64,000 bases of DNA, from the NCBI GenBank assembly GCA_025716815.1, contig JAIXMN010000009.1, positions 620,001-684,000 on the forward strand. The letters are read 5' to 3'. Under the pieces are notes generated by a model. The model was not told the origin of the DNA. It was given only the letters and a program-made list of their open reading frames with translations, and did not search any database. The translations under genes were made by a program, and so were the position numbers. Below are positions 10,887 through 22,682 of this stretch, in pieces (within the stretch, counting starts at the first letter, position 1; each line of letters begins with the position of its first letter). This DNA comes from Dichotomocladium elegans. Taxonomy: Eukaryota; Mucoromycota; Mucoromycetes; Mucorales; Lichtheimiaceae.

Positions 10887-13044
10887 AGAGCCGGTGTGTT
10901 ATGAAACAAGAAGGGGTGCGTAAGAATCTGTACAATTTTTATTTATTTTATGTCTATTGTTCGCGCTAACATCTCGCTTCGGTCGAGTAACCGCATTACC
11001 CAGGGGGGGGAGGGAAAGGGTGCATGGGACACGCCCTCGTAGCTTCCATCCCAAGGACAAGCTTGGGTATCCCCACTCCGCATAATTCAGGGCAATTCGA
11101 TCGGATAAGAACGAGCGACAGGGAAATCTATCCACTTCTGCCGATAAACTTTTCGTGAGAGATACCCAAAAAAATGTAATCTTATCCGAGATGCTAAGCA
11201 TCAAACAGGCATTACATCGTATGCATTGCTTCTCCTGTTAAGGTTCAGGCGTGACGGAAAGCGTGATTATTGTCATCCATATTAAATAGCGATGTGCGAG
11301 TTTGAGAACGTAGCAAAGTACTAAAGTCTGTCGACGAAAACACGAGCCGGTACAGGATCTTTCAAATGCTTGCCCCATAGACTTGACTGGTCGCCCATTG
11401 AGGAAACCACCGAACCACAAACATGGATGTTTTCGGGTAGTAGCAGACACTGACTGTTTCAAGGGCATTGGTTCTGTTAGGGTCGACCCCATAGCATTGC
11501 AATGGGCGACGTATTGATTCAGCATCATGCAACACATCTTTCGAAGCGATAGTATTGTAGAGAGCATGATTGGGCATCCTGTTTTTAATATGAAGGTTCC
11601 CTTTTTAGGGGGGTTTGTTGGGAATGGTCACGACGCGTTGTTGAACGACCCGAGAAGCTCAGGGGTGGTGTAAATGAAACCACGACATCTGGCACGCACA
11701 TTTTTTTTTCTTAATACGTGCAAAAAAGGTAAATGAAATGCGGCTGCAAGGATGAAAGCCTTCTGCGTTATTTCGTTCTTCGTAAAGCGCGCATATATCC
11801 GTTTCATATAAGCCTAAGCATTCAAGAACCTTCGCCAAGCTCCATGTTTCTTGAAATGATTGTAAAGCACGTACTGTAGAGGACAGTACGACTTGTAGTC
11901 CAAGGCGAGGAGATAAATTAAAAATGATCTTACATGATGTTTTCATGCATTTCTGGTCACTTTACATGTCCAACGCTATTACCCGATTGAAAGGGAAACG
12001 CAGGAAAATGTCTTGATCAAGGCACTAGGAAACACACCGAACTCCAAGCAATGACAGCTTCTACCAAGTGCTGGATGTGTGTCCTGCATAAGGAGCGCGA
12101 AACCACCATCGTCTAGGGGTAACCCATCGTACGTGATATACCAGCAGAACAACTCTCGATGGCAGGATCAACGTAGGTTTTTTGGGTTCTAATATCGAAG
12201 GGCATCGATAGCGAACTTTTTTTTTTTCAGGCTTTTGAGCATGCAAGTTAACCCCACCTTGGTGCTCCACGCCGGGGCGGGGGGGGAGTTGACTGACAAG
12301 ACCTTACTTCAAGGAAATCGACGATACAAGGTCATAAACGAAGGAAACTGGTGTTCAAACGGACCATCGATCATCCGATCATAAGTGAGCAGTGGGGTTT
12401 ATTATTCAAACAGAGGAGCCTTTTTGAAATTCGCATTGAGTAAACCGAGAGATGGAGAGAAAATGGGTGTGTGCCTCAAGATTATCGATATTCCTTTTGC
12501 TCCTTATCTGTCCTTGAGTGATCTTTCTGGTTGCTCGCTGAGCGCGCTTTGCGAATTCTTTGTTGGCTTCAGTCTTGTCCGCATGGCTTTGGGTGCACGA
12601 AGCATCGGTTTGGGTCATCTTGGTCTACGTAAAAATGCAGTGAAGAACCATACAGTAGATAAGGGTGGGCTATTAAATCTGTGGTGGAAAGGAACGCCTG
12701 ACTGGATTTTTGGTAGGATTCATGGTTAAGATATGTCGAGATAGATACAGTAACATCGTCGATGGGAGACCGAGTATTTATATGCTAGCCTTGAAGACAT
12801 GCTTTAACCTTGACTGTTACAGTACAAGAGTGGAAGGCCTGCTGACCAATTCCACATACTGGTTTAATATATTAAGTAGTGTTTTTGTAGACCCCATGTT
12901 TACGCGGGGGCAATTAATAATGTGCAATGAATGACAATAAGGTCTAGGGTTATACAGAAGATGTATGAATTATAAAGTGAGAGGGGAGGCAGTATCGATC
13001 AACTGATTATGATATATAGTGCTTTTTTTGTTTATACAGTGGGC
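10887..13044. other. Long spacer without a recognisable gene
   Basis: 2.15 kb between the divergent starts/ends of PTR2 and the formin. Short open frames exist on both strands (minus 11362-11577 and 11659-11946; plus 12385-12729), but none resembles a family I know and none has convincing splice partners. It could hold decayed mobile DNA or a non-coding transcript; I see no structure that proves either. Confidence 0.4.
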
Positions 13045-16000
13045 CTATTTCGTTGAGAACCGTCGAGGTCGAGTGCGTGATGTAGGTAAGGCTACGCGTG
13101 GACCTTCAAAGGGCGGTGGCCGCTTGCTCGTCTTGCGCGTACGCACGTAGCGAGTCGATGTGGAACGGCTTGCCAATAGCAAGGATGGATGCAAAGTGCT
13201 GGTAGTTGGATGCGGATGGACGCCGTGAAAGACATCAACGGACGTTCGGCGCATGCGGGTCGTTGTTAACGGAGACGGTGGAAGATCGAGCTGCTGGGGA
13301 TCAATCGGGCTTGCTGCAAGGGTATCATCGCTCTGAATTGACTGAAGCATGCGGCGAGCTCGCAAAGACACCGAGTCCGAATGTGGTAATCCGCTACTAA
13401 CCACAGGAGCACCGCTCTGAGCAACAATGCTTCCAGATCGTTGCCGGTTGCGACGTCGGCTGCTACCTCCCGTCGTGACCAGCCGAAGCTTCTTCATCAA
13501 ACCATCCATGATAGCCGCATTCTCCCCATGCTCGTTGCCCACTAGTATTTGTAACCAATGTTAAAAGAGACTAAGAATATCGTCGTCTCATTGTATTCTG
13601 GTACTTACAACTATTGAGATCCACACCCTTGCGGGCAGATGAACCACTTCGGGCACGTGTGCGACGCTCTTGCTCCCGCTTCTTTTGCTTCTCAAGGCGC
13701 TCGACCTTTTGCCGTGCAGCCTTAACATCTACTGCGCAACGCTTTTTACAGTCTTCTAGTTAATAAACACTCCTTTAAAAAAGAACATGCCCATAATCGG
13801 CCATCACTCACCTCCCAGCTTGAGGTAAATTTTTTGAAGATTCCAAAGAACTCGTCTGGATGCATCTTGCTGGGGTCCTCACTGTAGAACTTTACTACCT
13901 TGTCATACCACTCGTTCATCTTGTTGCGAAGCAGGAAAAGTCGCTTGAAGTCGCTTTGTGCCTCAGCATGGAACTCGCGCATCACCGGGACGAACTTATC
14001 GTCCTCCTTGTGATTCTTCAACTCTTGCTCAAGACTGTCGAGAGAAGACTCCAAGCTGCGGAATTCGTTGAGCATTTCGGTCTTAGATACTATACATAGC
14101 CAATAAGTTCCAACATTGCTCCTGTGTTCGCCTCAAACAGTATACTACCTTTGCAGGCTTCCCCGCATTCCTCCAACTCCTCGAGGAAGTTGAGCATTTC
14201 TGGGAAGTTCTTGTCGACCGTGTCTACGAGGAAATGCAAAAATGTCACTGTGTTTGCCGAACCTTTAGTATCCACTAGTTTGTTGATGCTCGCAATCCTA
14301 ATCCCGAACGCGCCGCCACGGTAAGTGTTGCCGTTCAAAAAGTTGCCAAGCACTAGGATCAGGTGCAATAGCTGGGTAAAATTTTTGGCATTTCGAAGCG
14401 ACAGTGAGGCATCAAAGATTGCCGTCATTTGCTTGTGAAGCTGATGGTACCGATCTTTAAAGGTCGTTCGAAAGAGCATGCATTCTGCTCGTTCCTTAAA
14501 TCGGTCTATATCCATCAAATGAAGGCAAAACTGATCAGGAAGAGAAAGTTCAAGTCGCTCATCCGATGACACGTAAGGTGCCAGTTTTCCCATTTCTTCC
14601 GCAGTTGGCGCGAATTTTATCAGGTTATTAAGTATTTGCTCATCGTCAAAGAACGGATCCATGGTTCGCAAGCGCGGGACAATCTCGTCAAACGGCACCT
14701 TACGGGTGATGCTGGTGATAAAGATATCTACATAAGATAATCAGCATAAACGCACGTCCTTTCCATGTCAAATTCAGGTCGTACTCAGGTTATAGGCCTT
14801 GCGTGGCTCTAGCGCATGGACACGTTCCTTCGCCCGCTTGACTTTGAGCTCGATGGCTGGTCGTTGCTCGAATGTTTTCTCGATGTCGTCAAAAACACCA
14901 GCCCGAGCGAGTTGGTATTCAACTGAGCCATCTCCATCGTTTGGTCGTGTATCCATTGTCTTTTCGATCTGGCCCCAAATAGTTTGCTGGATATTTAATT
15001 CATTTATCTTTTCCCATTCAATGAATTTCAAACGATGCTTTGGCTTGAATGCGCTTTGCTTTCGACCAATGCTGCCCAACATCAAAGGTGGTGGAGGAGG
15101 GCACGAATCTTGAACTTCTGACTCTGCACTGTCAGGAATTGGCGGGGGAAGTAGAAGCGAGGGATTGAATCCGGCCATTGGCGGTGGCGGTGGCGGTGGC
15201 GGCGGTGGTGGCGGCGGTGGAGGAGGAGGCGGGGAAAGGGCTGCAACCGCTGACGATTTGGTAAAATTGCCAGATTGGCCCGCAGGCGTGGCCGGAACAG
15301 CAAGGGATCCAGGAGAATGAGAGTCTGCATCTACCAGGACCGCATTCTCTTCGATTGTATTCTCAACACTCGCTGCTGAAAAGGACGATATAATGCTACT
15401 CGTTCGCTTGCCACGTCGGTTTGACACACTGATCCCATCTATCGGTGAACGTTCGTCGTTTTCCGAATCATCTGAAGCATTATCTAGGATTCTTCGTATG
15501 AGCATATCTTGCTGATTAGCTCTTCTGAAAAACGATGTTGTTCGAGAGCCTGAGCGAGGTCGCGATGTGGGTCGAAGTCCGCTGGGCGAATCACCTGTGC
15601 CGGATTCCGATTGAAGTTTGTTTTGTTTAGCGGTCTGGGCCTCCCACGCTCTAATATCAGCATCGACATTTTGCAGTTTGCGACTGTTGCGGTGTCCTCG
15701 GCGTTTATCCACGCTAGGGGTCCCATATTCTGTTAGTTGCCGGATAGCGTCGTAAAGCCGCTTATTCTGGGAATCCATTGCTTCTGCGGTTTGTTGATAC
15801 TCGTGCTCAAGGTCGTTGAGTTGCTGTTGCAAAAGCGCATTTGCCTGATCTGAGACATGCAGCATTCCTTCCAACTGATCAATCCTTGCACGTAGTTCAC
15901 TGACATCTAATGAAAAGACATAGTCAGCGTATTTTTCTACTTTAATTTTGTAAATGTCTGCATACATGTTGAATCCGAGGAAAGCGTTTCAAAGCTTTGG

Positions 16001-18283
16001 GAAGATTGCATTTGAAAGTCAACGCTTTCAAGTTCCTTATCAAGCTCATTTTCTTCTGCAAACTTGGATATTAATGCATCCACCGTGAGCCCATACGTGC
16101 CTTCATGGTCAATGCCCGCGCCGGTTTGTTGGAATACAACCTGGCTCACGACTGATTCAATAATCCGATAGCAATGGACACGAAGCTCAGGGATGTTTGG
16201 GATAATCATTAGATGCTGCAATATACTTCGAAGCAACCCGTAGGCTTCTGTTCCTGTGACGACCGACAGGATTTTATCCAGAATTTCGGGGGGATCCAAA
16301 ATATCGTTGAGCACCATGTCTCCGTATATCATACCGGTATCTTGTTCCTCCAGTTCACGAAATTCTTCTATCTTCCGATGCAGAAGATCACTATTAAGCT
16401 GATCCATTTTGCTGAGAATACGCGCCAGTCCGGCTTGATACAATTGATTACGAAGTGATACGCGCATTTCTAAGTTATCCAACGCTTCCGGATCGACCAG
16501 AGCATTGATCAAAAGAATATTTGCTAGCTACACAGAGTTTATGAGTCATTGTAATATAAGACGCAATTATCGAATAATTACCGAATACTCAATCAAGTGC
16601 TCCTCCGGATTCTCTGCGATGCCGGTAAATCTGAAGTAGTCTTTTCTGGCACCAACTAAAGAGCCCATTTTGCCACGAGAATCAAGTACTTTTTCGAACG
16701 AATCTAGCCACCCTTCAAAGCGGTCTTCGGTGGCGGTAGTTTGCTTCAGTTCGTCCAAGCCATGTAGAACCATGGAGTGGCCGTTAGGTATGTCACAGTA
16801 GCATAAAAAGGTCATTGTGTCGCATGCAATGCGACGTGATGGCACATAAGGTGACAAGAGGGACAACGTAATCCGCTCAATGTAGCGAGGCTCTTTGAGG
16901 ACTTCTTGGATGCCATGCTAGAATAGAATATTAGAAACAGATCGAGAATAAAAAACGAGACGGAATGGCTTACAATGCTGTTGATCATGCTCTTGAGGCA
17001 TTTTATGAGCTCGAGCTCGATCAGACAGTCTTTTTGTTTTCTAAGAAGGAGGTAGAATCATAAGTGGCACAATCTTACCGGATGAGGAAGTGGCTGCCAC
17101 GTTTCTGGATTACCTGTCAGGCTTTTTATGGATCCTCCCTAGTTCGCTTACAATAACTTGCATACCCCCTTCTTCAATAAACTGCTTTATCCAACTAGAA
17201 AAATTATAATGAAATTAGTAATGATAAGCTGACGCTCCTCTCTGCACAAGTATTATAACGGGGCTGCAGATATCCGCACGCACCTGGATGGTTTGCATTC
17301 TAAGCGTCCCACAAGCTCTGTGACAACTGCAAGACGGTCCTGACCATGGGGATCGCTCTTTTTATCGGATTTTAAGAGCGGTTTGACCATGTCTACTGGT
17401 GTCGGAATAGGCGATTCGGGTTGTACAGAGGAAGGAGGAGGGGGCGCGCTGTGCCTATTTGGTGCAGTCGCCTTTTGCACAGGCACCTGGTCTTGTTGCT
17501 GTTGGTGCGATTGGAACAAGTTGCGCGATGATTTTGCTCTACTGAGGTGATGATGATAGTAACTGTGACGAACTTTACTGTTCACAACAGAGCCAAGCTG
17601 CCGCGTGAGCTCATCTTCGTTATGCAAAAGCCATTGTTTCTTATCAAGCGAGAGGTCGTTGATATTTCCATCCGCAAGGTTCAAATCTAGACGGCCCTAG
17701 AATCCATCGGTTTTAGATTGAGTTTTTCATTACATAAAGTAGATGTTACCGCCACTTCCTGAAAGAGTTGCTCGATCTCTTCGTTTGAAGCGTATGGATG
17801 AAAGGATAAATCTTCATTGAGACTTTGACTGCGTGAGCTGTCGTCCATCGGGTGATTTGTAAACTCTGTAGGACACATCCATTAAGGGCAATCCCTCATT
17901 TTAGTAAGCACAGAAATATCCCACAAAGAATGGCGCGGTTGCCTGCTGCAGATAAAATACGCAGCTTTTTTAGGTATACCTATGGGCGTCCAAGGCTCCG
18001 GCGGCTCACCAGTAGTAGTCGCGATAGCGGGCATTGAGTTGTAAGACCGCGCCAGCGCAGCTCGTCTGGCAAAAATGCTGGAATGAGGAAGTGTGGGTGG
18101 AGAGGGTGTCCGTCTGCTGTCCTCCAGGGTATCAGTGGTGGTGTGTGTAGACGAAGAATCGTAGTCGTCGTTGATGGCAGCAGCAGCAGCAGCAGCGACA
18201 ATGGAGTTGCGCCTCATGGAGTAATGCATTCGGGCATTGCTCTTGAGGCGCCGTTTGCCACTGACGTTGGAGTAGAGATCCAT
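13045..18283 (-). CDS. Diaphanous-related formin (GBD/FH3-coiled coil-FH1-FH2-DAD)
   Basis: Formins nucleate and elongate unbranched actin filaments at the hyphal tip and septum, under Rho control. The start is ATG 18283; the first exon has an Ala run. Domain order on the minus strand: a GTPase-binding region (about 17690-17260, LSLDKKQWLLHNE), armadillo-type FH3 (16866-15940, including LVGARKDYFRF and RVSLRNQLYQAGL), coiled coil (about 15900-15740), an FH1 proline run of 18 or more Pro (15170-15235), then FH2 (about 15070-13750). FH2 contains FIEWEKINE, LLHLILVLGNFLNGNTYRGG and the following lasso/knob-like segments. The last exon holds a diaphanous autoregulatory-like motif, IMDGLMKKL, followed by RRRNRQR. 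This is the domain set of Bni1/For3/SepA-type formins. About ten exons; exact borders are not all fixed. Confidence 0.92.
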
Positions 18284-19079
18284 GGACAAACAGATTCTAT
18301 TAGATCGTCATCAACGCACCACGAAGGAAGAAGAAAAGCAGAAAGAAGCGGAAAAAGGGAAGGCAACTTTGTGTTTCGAGTATTATACGGTGTTATTCAG
18401 GAGGACCGGTTTCCTCTTTTGGACAACCCTATTGCTTTCAGACTCCGGTAACCGTACGATGACCAGTGTACCACAGGTACTTCCTTAAGCGACGCTCCCA
18501 TCATGAACGTTCGGTAGTATCCGCTAGCTTTCTTCATTTTCTCCTCCATAAACAACGCGATAAGTTGAAATGAAAGATATGGTAAGGGTGACGAAAATAT
18601 ACAGCCAGCTGTTTGCAGATAGATGGTCTAGCTGGAGAAGGATGATGGGAATGGCTATTGTGTCACAACATGGCATGCCACGTTGACCGGAATGATAGAC
18701 CCGATCCTCTTCTCCCCACATCAAAGCTGGTCTCTATTCCCCTGAAATCGAAGTTGTCCTGGTGGGCATGTTTCAGTCTGCGGCATAAAGTACCGTCGTT
18801 TTTGACAACCGCCTTTGCTGACATATCTGACGCGTCGGGGAGGAAAGGGAAGATCTTCGGGGAGATAACAAGACTGCAACAATAAAGTTTCGATATCACT
18901 CCGAATTTTGGAGATCATTGCTTTGAATAGAAGGTCGACCGTCTGGGTCAACGCTATACAGCGAATCCAGCAAGCAATGTCGCAGCCAATTAAAGTGGAT
19001 GTCGCTGGACAATTGAATGTGGAGCCTCAGGCCAATCAAATCAATCTCGCGTATTCAGAATGGAAGTCGTATTTTAGAA
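18284..19079. other. Spacer upstream of formin, no gene seen
   Basis: About 800 bp that should include the formin promoter. Short frames (minus 18721-18951, plus 18908 onward) show no family resemblance. The plus frame runs straight into the leader of the Tc1 copy, so the last 200 bp may be part of a decayed insertion. Confidence 0.35.
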
Positions 19080-20340
19080 ATCATGTCGTAAAGGGTTTCT
19101 TGGCATACAAAAATATATATCGCAGGCGCTTCTTTTGTGGGTGTTTTCTTTTCTTTTTCAATCTTTACAATTTAACATGAGCACAGAATTCTTATATGAA
19201 GACAGATTTGGAAACGTAGTGAATGAGAACGGTGGTCCTGAACCATCGACTACATAGTTGATCAAATGAATTTATAGTTGAGATGATTGCCACTCATTCT
19301 GAATACTTGAAACATTCGGCTTCTAGTGGATCTTCTCGGATTTGCCCAATGCCGATAGAAAAGTCAAAAGAGGATGACACCCTATGAAGGAAGCAAATAT
19401 AAAACGGCATTATGTTCGATATACCATGCAGGATAAAGTCGGGTTTTTCAATCTAAAGATTGAAAAGTCTATGGGTGCGTCAACTGCAGCGATGCAGCTG
19501 GGGATTCATGTTCGAACTGCTTAGAGATGGGATAAGCAATATAATACGTGTCATGATAGCATTTTTGAGGATTATGAAAAAGTAGGACGCAACTGTATCT
19601 TGACAGAAGAGCATAAAGCGACTGATGCCAACTTCATTGATACTAATCCCTCTGCAATTGTACTATCGAAAGAAACAGTTCCAAAAACATTGAGGAGCGA
19701 TACAATTGGGTTTGTAAGTGGAAAAATACAGACGTGAACTTCTTGTCGAATTGCGTGTTTCTGGACGAGTCTGCTTTTGATATTAATATGAAACGCTCAA
19801 GAGCTTGGTCCAAAAAAGGTACTCGAGCTATTGTCACCAGGCCTACTACGAGAGCAAACACGACATCTATATTGGGTGCAATCTCTGCTACCGGTTTGAC
19901 TACAGTCAGTGTAAAAACCAGGACCTGTCAAGAAGAGAAAGTCTGAAGGATACATAAGCTTAGGGACTGTAGCAGGTCACTATATAGTCATGGATAATGC
20001 ACCCATTCACACGCACGAAAACATAAGGAAGTATATCGAGTATCGAGGATATAAATGTGCGTATCTTCCTACTTACTTGCCTGAACTTAAACCAATAGAA
20101 TAATTCTGGTCAGTGGCAAAGAGTAAGGTTAAGCGCCATAGGTTTTTGCAGGAAGACACTGTATCAAAAAGACTTATGGAAGCTTGTGAAAGTGTGGATA
20201 AAAGTCACTTCAAAGGGTTTGTTTCGCATTCTTACAAGTGTTAGGATAAATGTCGAAACAAAGTGTCCAAATAATGGTGACCAACGACATCATCAAAAGC
20301 CAGCAATGCAATCAGGGAAGCATCGATCAGGTAAGTTACC
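19080..20340 (+). pseudogene. Tc1/mariner-like transposon copy 1, broken transposase
   Basis: Reading through stops and frameshifts gives a whole DDE transposase in order. First a helix-turn-helix region at about 19384-19560 (KIEKSMGAST, then LGIHVRTA). Then the first catalytic Asp block near 19755 (CVFLDESAFDIN when the frame is corrected), the second at about 19988 (YIVMDNAPIH), and the third at about 20085 (LPELKPIE then FWSVAKSKVKR). The order and the roughly 34-residue last gap fit a DD34E Tc1-type enzyme. Several in-frame stops (for example at 19522 and 20102) and frameshifts show it is dead. From about 19080 it is closely similar to the minus-strand copy at 24381-24895, which sets the left limit; the right limit is approximate and no clear terminal inverted repeat was found. 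Confidence 0.85.
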
Positions 20341-20643
20341 AAGCTTTATATTTTGTTTTTTAAGAATATATCATGAAAAATGTAAAAAAAAGGGTGTTCT
20401 GAGCTGGGTAATACCGTTTTTTTTTAATTAAAATCATCGAAATGAAATGGCTATAGACAGACCGAGGTAGAGGATATATTCAGAGAAAAAGGGATAAACA
20501 GAGGGTATTGTGCATAGTCTATATACAAATGACGGCTCAACCACAAAGTCGAATGCTCGAGACACTTGCAAGGCAACGGTATCAATGGCAATGGCAATTG
20601 ATGACATAAAGAGATTCACCATAGTGCTCAGGTAATTGCTTAG
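20341..20643. other. Spacer between transposon relic and gene remnants
   Basis: About 300 bp, AT-rich, with T and A runs around 20385-20430. It probably contains the right end of Tc1 copy 1. No coding signal. Confidence 0.35.
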
Positions 20644-21860
20644 CTACTGATTGTTGATTATGGCCATGTCTTCGTCGGCAAAGGGAAACACACGACAGAT
20701 GGTGAGCAACAGCTCCTTGATCTGGCCCGTGGCCAAAGGAATCAATTCCTCGACAGTGCGCTTTTGCAAACGCGCCGCATTGCCGTGATTTAGCACGAGA
20801 ATGCCAATAGTATGAAATAGAGTTCCCCCATGATTGTTACCACGGTCATTGTCGGCCAATGTAACGCCGTTTACGGTTGGCAGATTCTGAAATAGAAGTA
20901 GGACTTAAGTCTAACTAACATGGGCTCAGGTAGTGGGCCCGGAAGAACGGATGGTGTGTCAAATTTGCTTCTGATTTGGCGACGTTGATAGATCATATTG
21001 AACGACGAGAGGTAGGATGTGTCTGGTGATTCTAAAATGGCCAATGCTTCCTCCAGGCAGACTGAATCTAGATAGAGCCTTACGCAAAGTGAATCAACAG
21101 TCGATGATAATCGAAATGACATATTGCTTGAGCCAACGTATGGTTTCACTCTTGCATCAGGCGCATGCTTGACGTGATCAACACATTAGAGACTTGAGTG
21201 CCGATCAAGAGTTTCATGCCATCAGTACGTTGCAGGCTATTAGGCCAACGTCAGTATATTTTGTGTTGATTAGCGGCGGGAGTGACGCGTCTACCACAGT
21301 GTCCTTAAGGCGCCAAAAGCTTCGCGGTGCGCATCCACAATGCTTGGTTCGTCCATAGGCTTCTACGGTATTGACCAAGATGGCTTGCCCGTTGCCGGTG
21401 TTGTGCATGATGGCGCCAAAGAAGATCATGGCCGTGAAGTATCGCATTTGTGGGTGGAATTCCCAATCTTGGTTCAATAATTTGCACATCGCTGACGAGA
21501 GCTCTACATATTGTCGTCGACGAATTAATTTGCTGTAGGGTGATTAAGCAAGGACCCGGTCGAGGCCTGGAGTGGTTATAGGTGTGCATTTCATGCAAGG
21601 GACGCTCTCATCATCATCATACGAATGTTTCAATGGCAAGATGGGTAAGATTGAGTCATTGTCTGCCGTGATGTTGTTGATAACGCGCTCGTAGGCTAGG
21701 GCATTTTGTTCAATACTGTGATGAACATTGATCCGGGCTAGAGAACTTAGCCGGTTCCAGATTCAGGAACCGATATTTCATATCCGCTTGCGCGACAGGA
21801 CATTCGCACCTATCAAAGGTACTTCCTCTACTCGGAACTCATCGCTGGTCTTAAAAGAGC
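20644..21860 (-). pseudogene. Remnants of an unrecognised multi-exon gene
   Basis: Minus-strand segments with good protein-like composition follow one another: about 21760-21540 (WNRLSSLARINVHHSIEQNA, then YERVINNI), 21530-21214 (YVELSSAMCKLLNQDWEFHP), 21149-20935 (MSFRLSSTVDSLCVRLYLD) and 20890-20644 (GVTLADNDRGNNHGGTLFHT). The last two join well through a GTTAGA donor and an ATTTCAG acceptor (EPML to NLPTVNG). However, TGA near 21768 and TAA near 21545 fall in frame, and no clear start or intron explains them. I do not recognise the family. It is most likely a decaying gene beside the mobile elements; a real gene with unusual introns is possible. Confidence 0.45.
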
Positions 21861-22038
21861 ATAGTAAAAAATGATGCTTCCATCCGATACGTCCTTATGG
21901 TATTAGTCACTTCCATTGCCGTTCTTTCAGGAATAAACATCAACCTCAAAGATACTTTTCCAGTTGTCTTTTTTGCTATTTTCTCTTACCCATCCATCAC
22001 AAATATCATTCTTGTTGAAGAAGGCAAATGGTTTTAGG

Positions 22039-22600
22039 TCAAGGGCATCGACAAATTACAACGTCTTTTGCCGCCTGATTGTTGACAAGCATCGTGACTG
22101 CTTCATCAAAGTTTCTCCTCGACGGATTGATAGTGATAAGGTTGATGGCAATGTTACCAGCGTGAATCGATGGTGAAATTGTTGGCAGTGGTTCTTGAAT
22201 TGTTGGTTGATCTTCTGGTTCAAAACCATTGTCATCCTCCACATTGGGAAGGTCATCCAAGCTTTTGATTTCAGTTTATAAACATGCACAAAATGAGTTG
22301 ATGTTAAATGCACAAAAAACTATTGAAGCTTTACCTACGAACCGACGCGCCATGTTGTCCAAGGTGAATATCAAGGTGGGCGCCAAGATTGACAAGGTCG
22401 TCAAAACAATGATTGTAGCAGGGACATGCATATTTGACGATGGTTGCAGCAAGTTGGAATCTGGGCCTGCCGCGACTTGGTGACATGAGATGAATTTTCT
22501 CAACAGTGCTGTAATGCACATATAAATTTTGTCGTCTGGCGAAGCATTGCCCACAGTAGTGGCAACGATATTCGATGAAAACTTGCATAAAGCACACAAA
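22039..22600 (-). pseudogene. C2H2-like zinc-finger gene fragment
   Basis: The first exon (about 22597-22331) has YRCHYCGQCFARRQNL with a following His (C-x2-C-x12-H), then GRPRFQ and a second Cys/His-rich unit (CYNHCF...HLDIH). A GTAAAG donor after 22332 and an acceptor near 22266 lead to an acidic second exon (DDLPNVEDDNGFEPEDQPT) that stops at 22039. Only about 80 bp separate it from the 3' end of the LINE, and no upstream start exon is visible, so the gene has probably lost its 5' part to the insertion. A nucleic-acid-binding role is inferred from the fingers only. It could be the 5' part of the remnants at 20644-21860. Confidence 0.45.
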
Positions 22601-22682
22601 CAGAGAGCGACAACCTGGGGAGAAACCGCGTGAAAAGTGGCGTTAGGAACACTAGGGGCTTTGCGGACCAAATAGATTATGA

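Noticed and set aside
11238..11946. Minus-strand frames of 71-109 residues between PTR2 and the formin
   Set aside because: Overlapping frames in different phases, no recognised motif, no splice joins; treated as spacer.
12090..12200. Sequence catcgtctaggggtaaccc resembling a tRNA D-arm
   Set aside because: No T-arm or acceptor stem at the right distance on either strand.
19080..20340. RIP-like C-to-T mutation as cause of Tc1 decay
   Set aside because: Differences between copies 1 and 2 include many transversions and indels and show no clear bias by eye.
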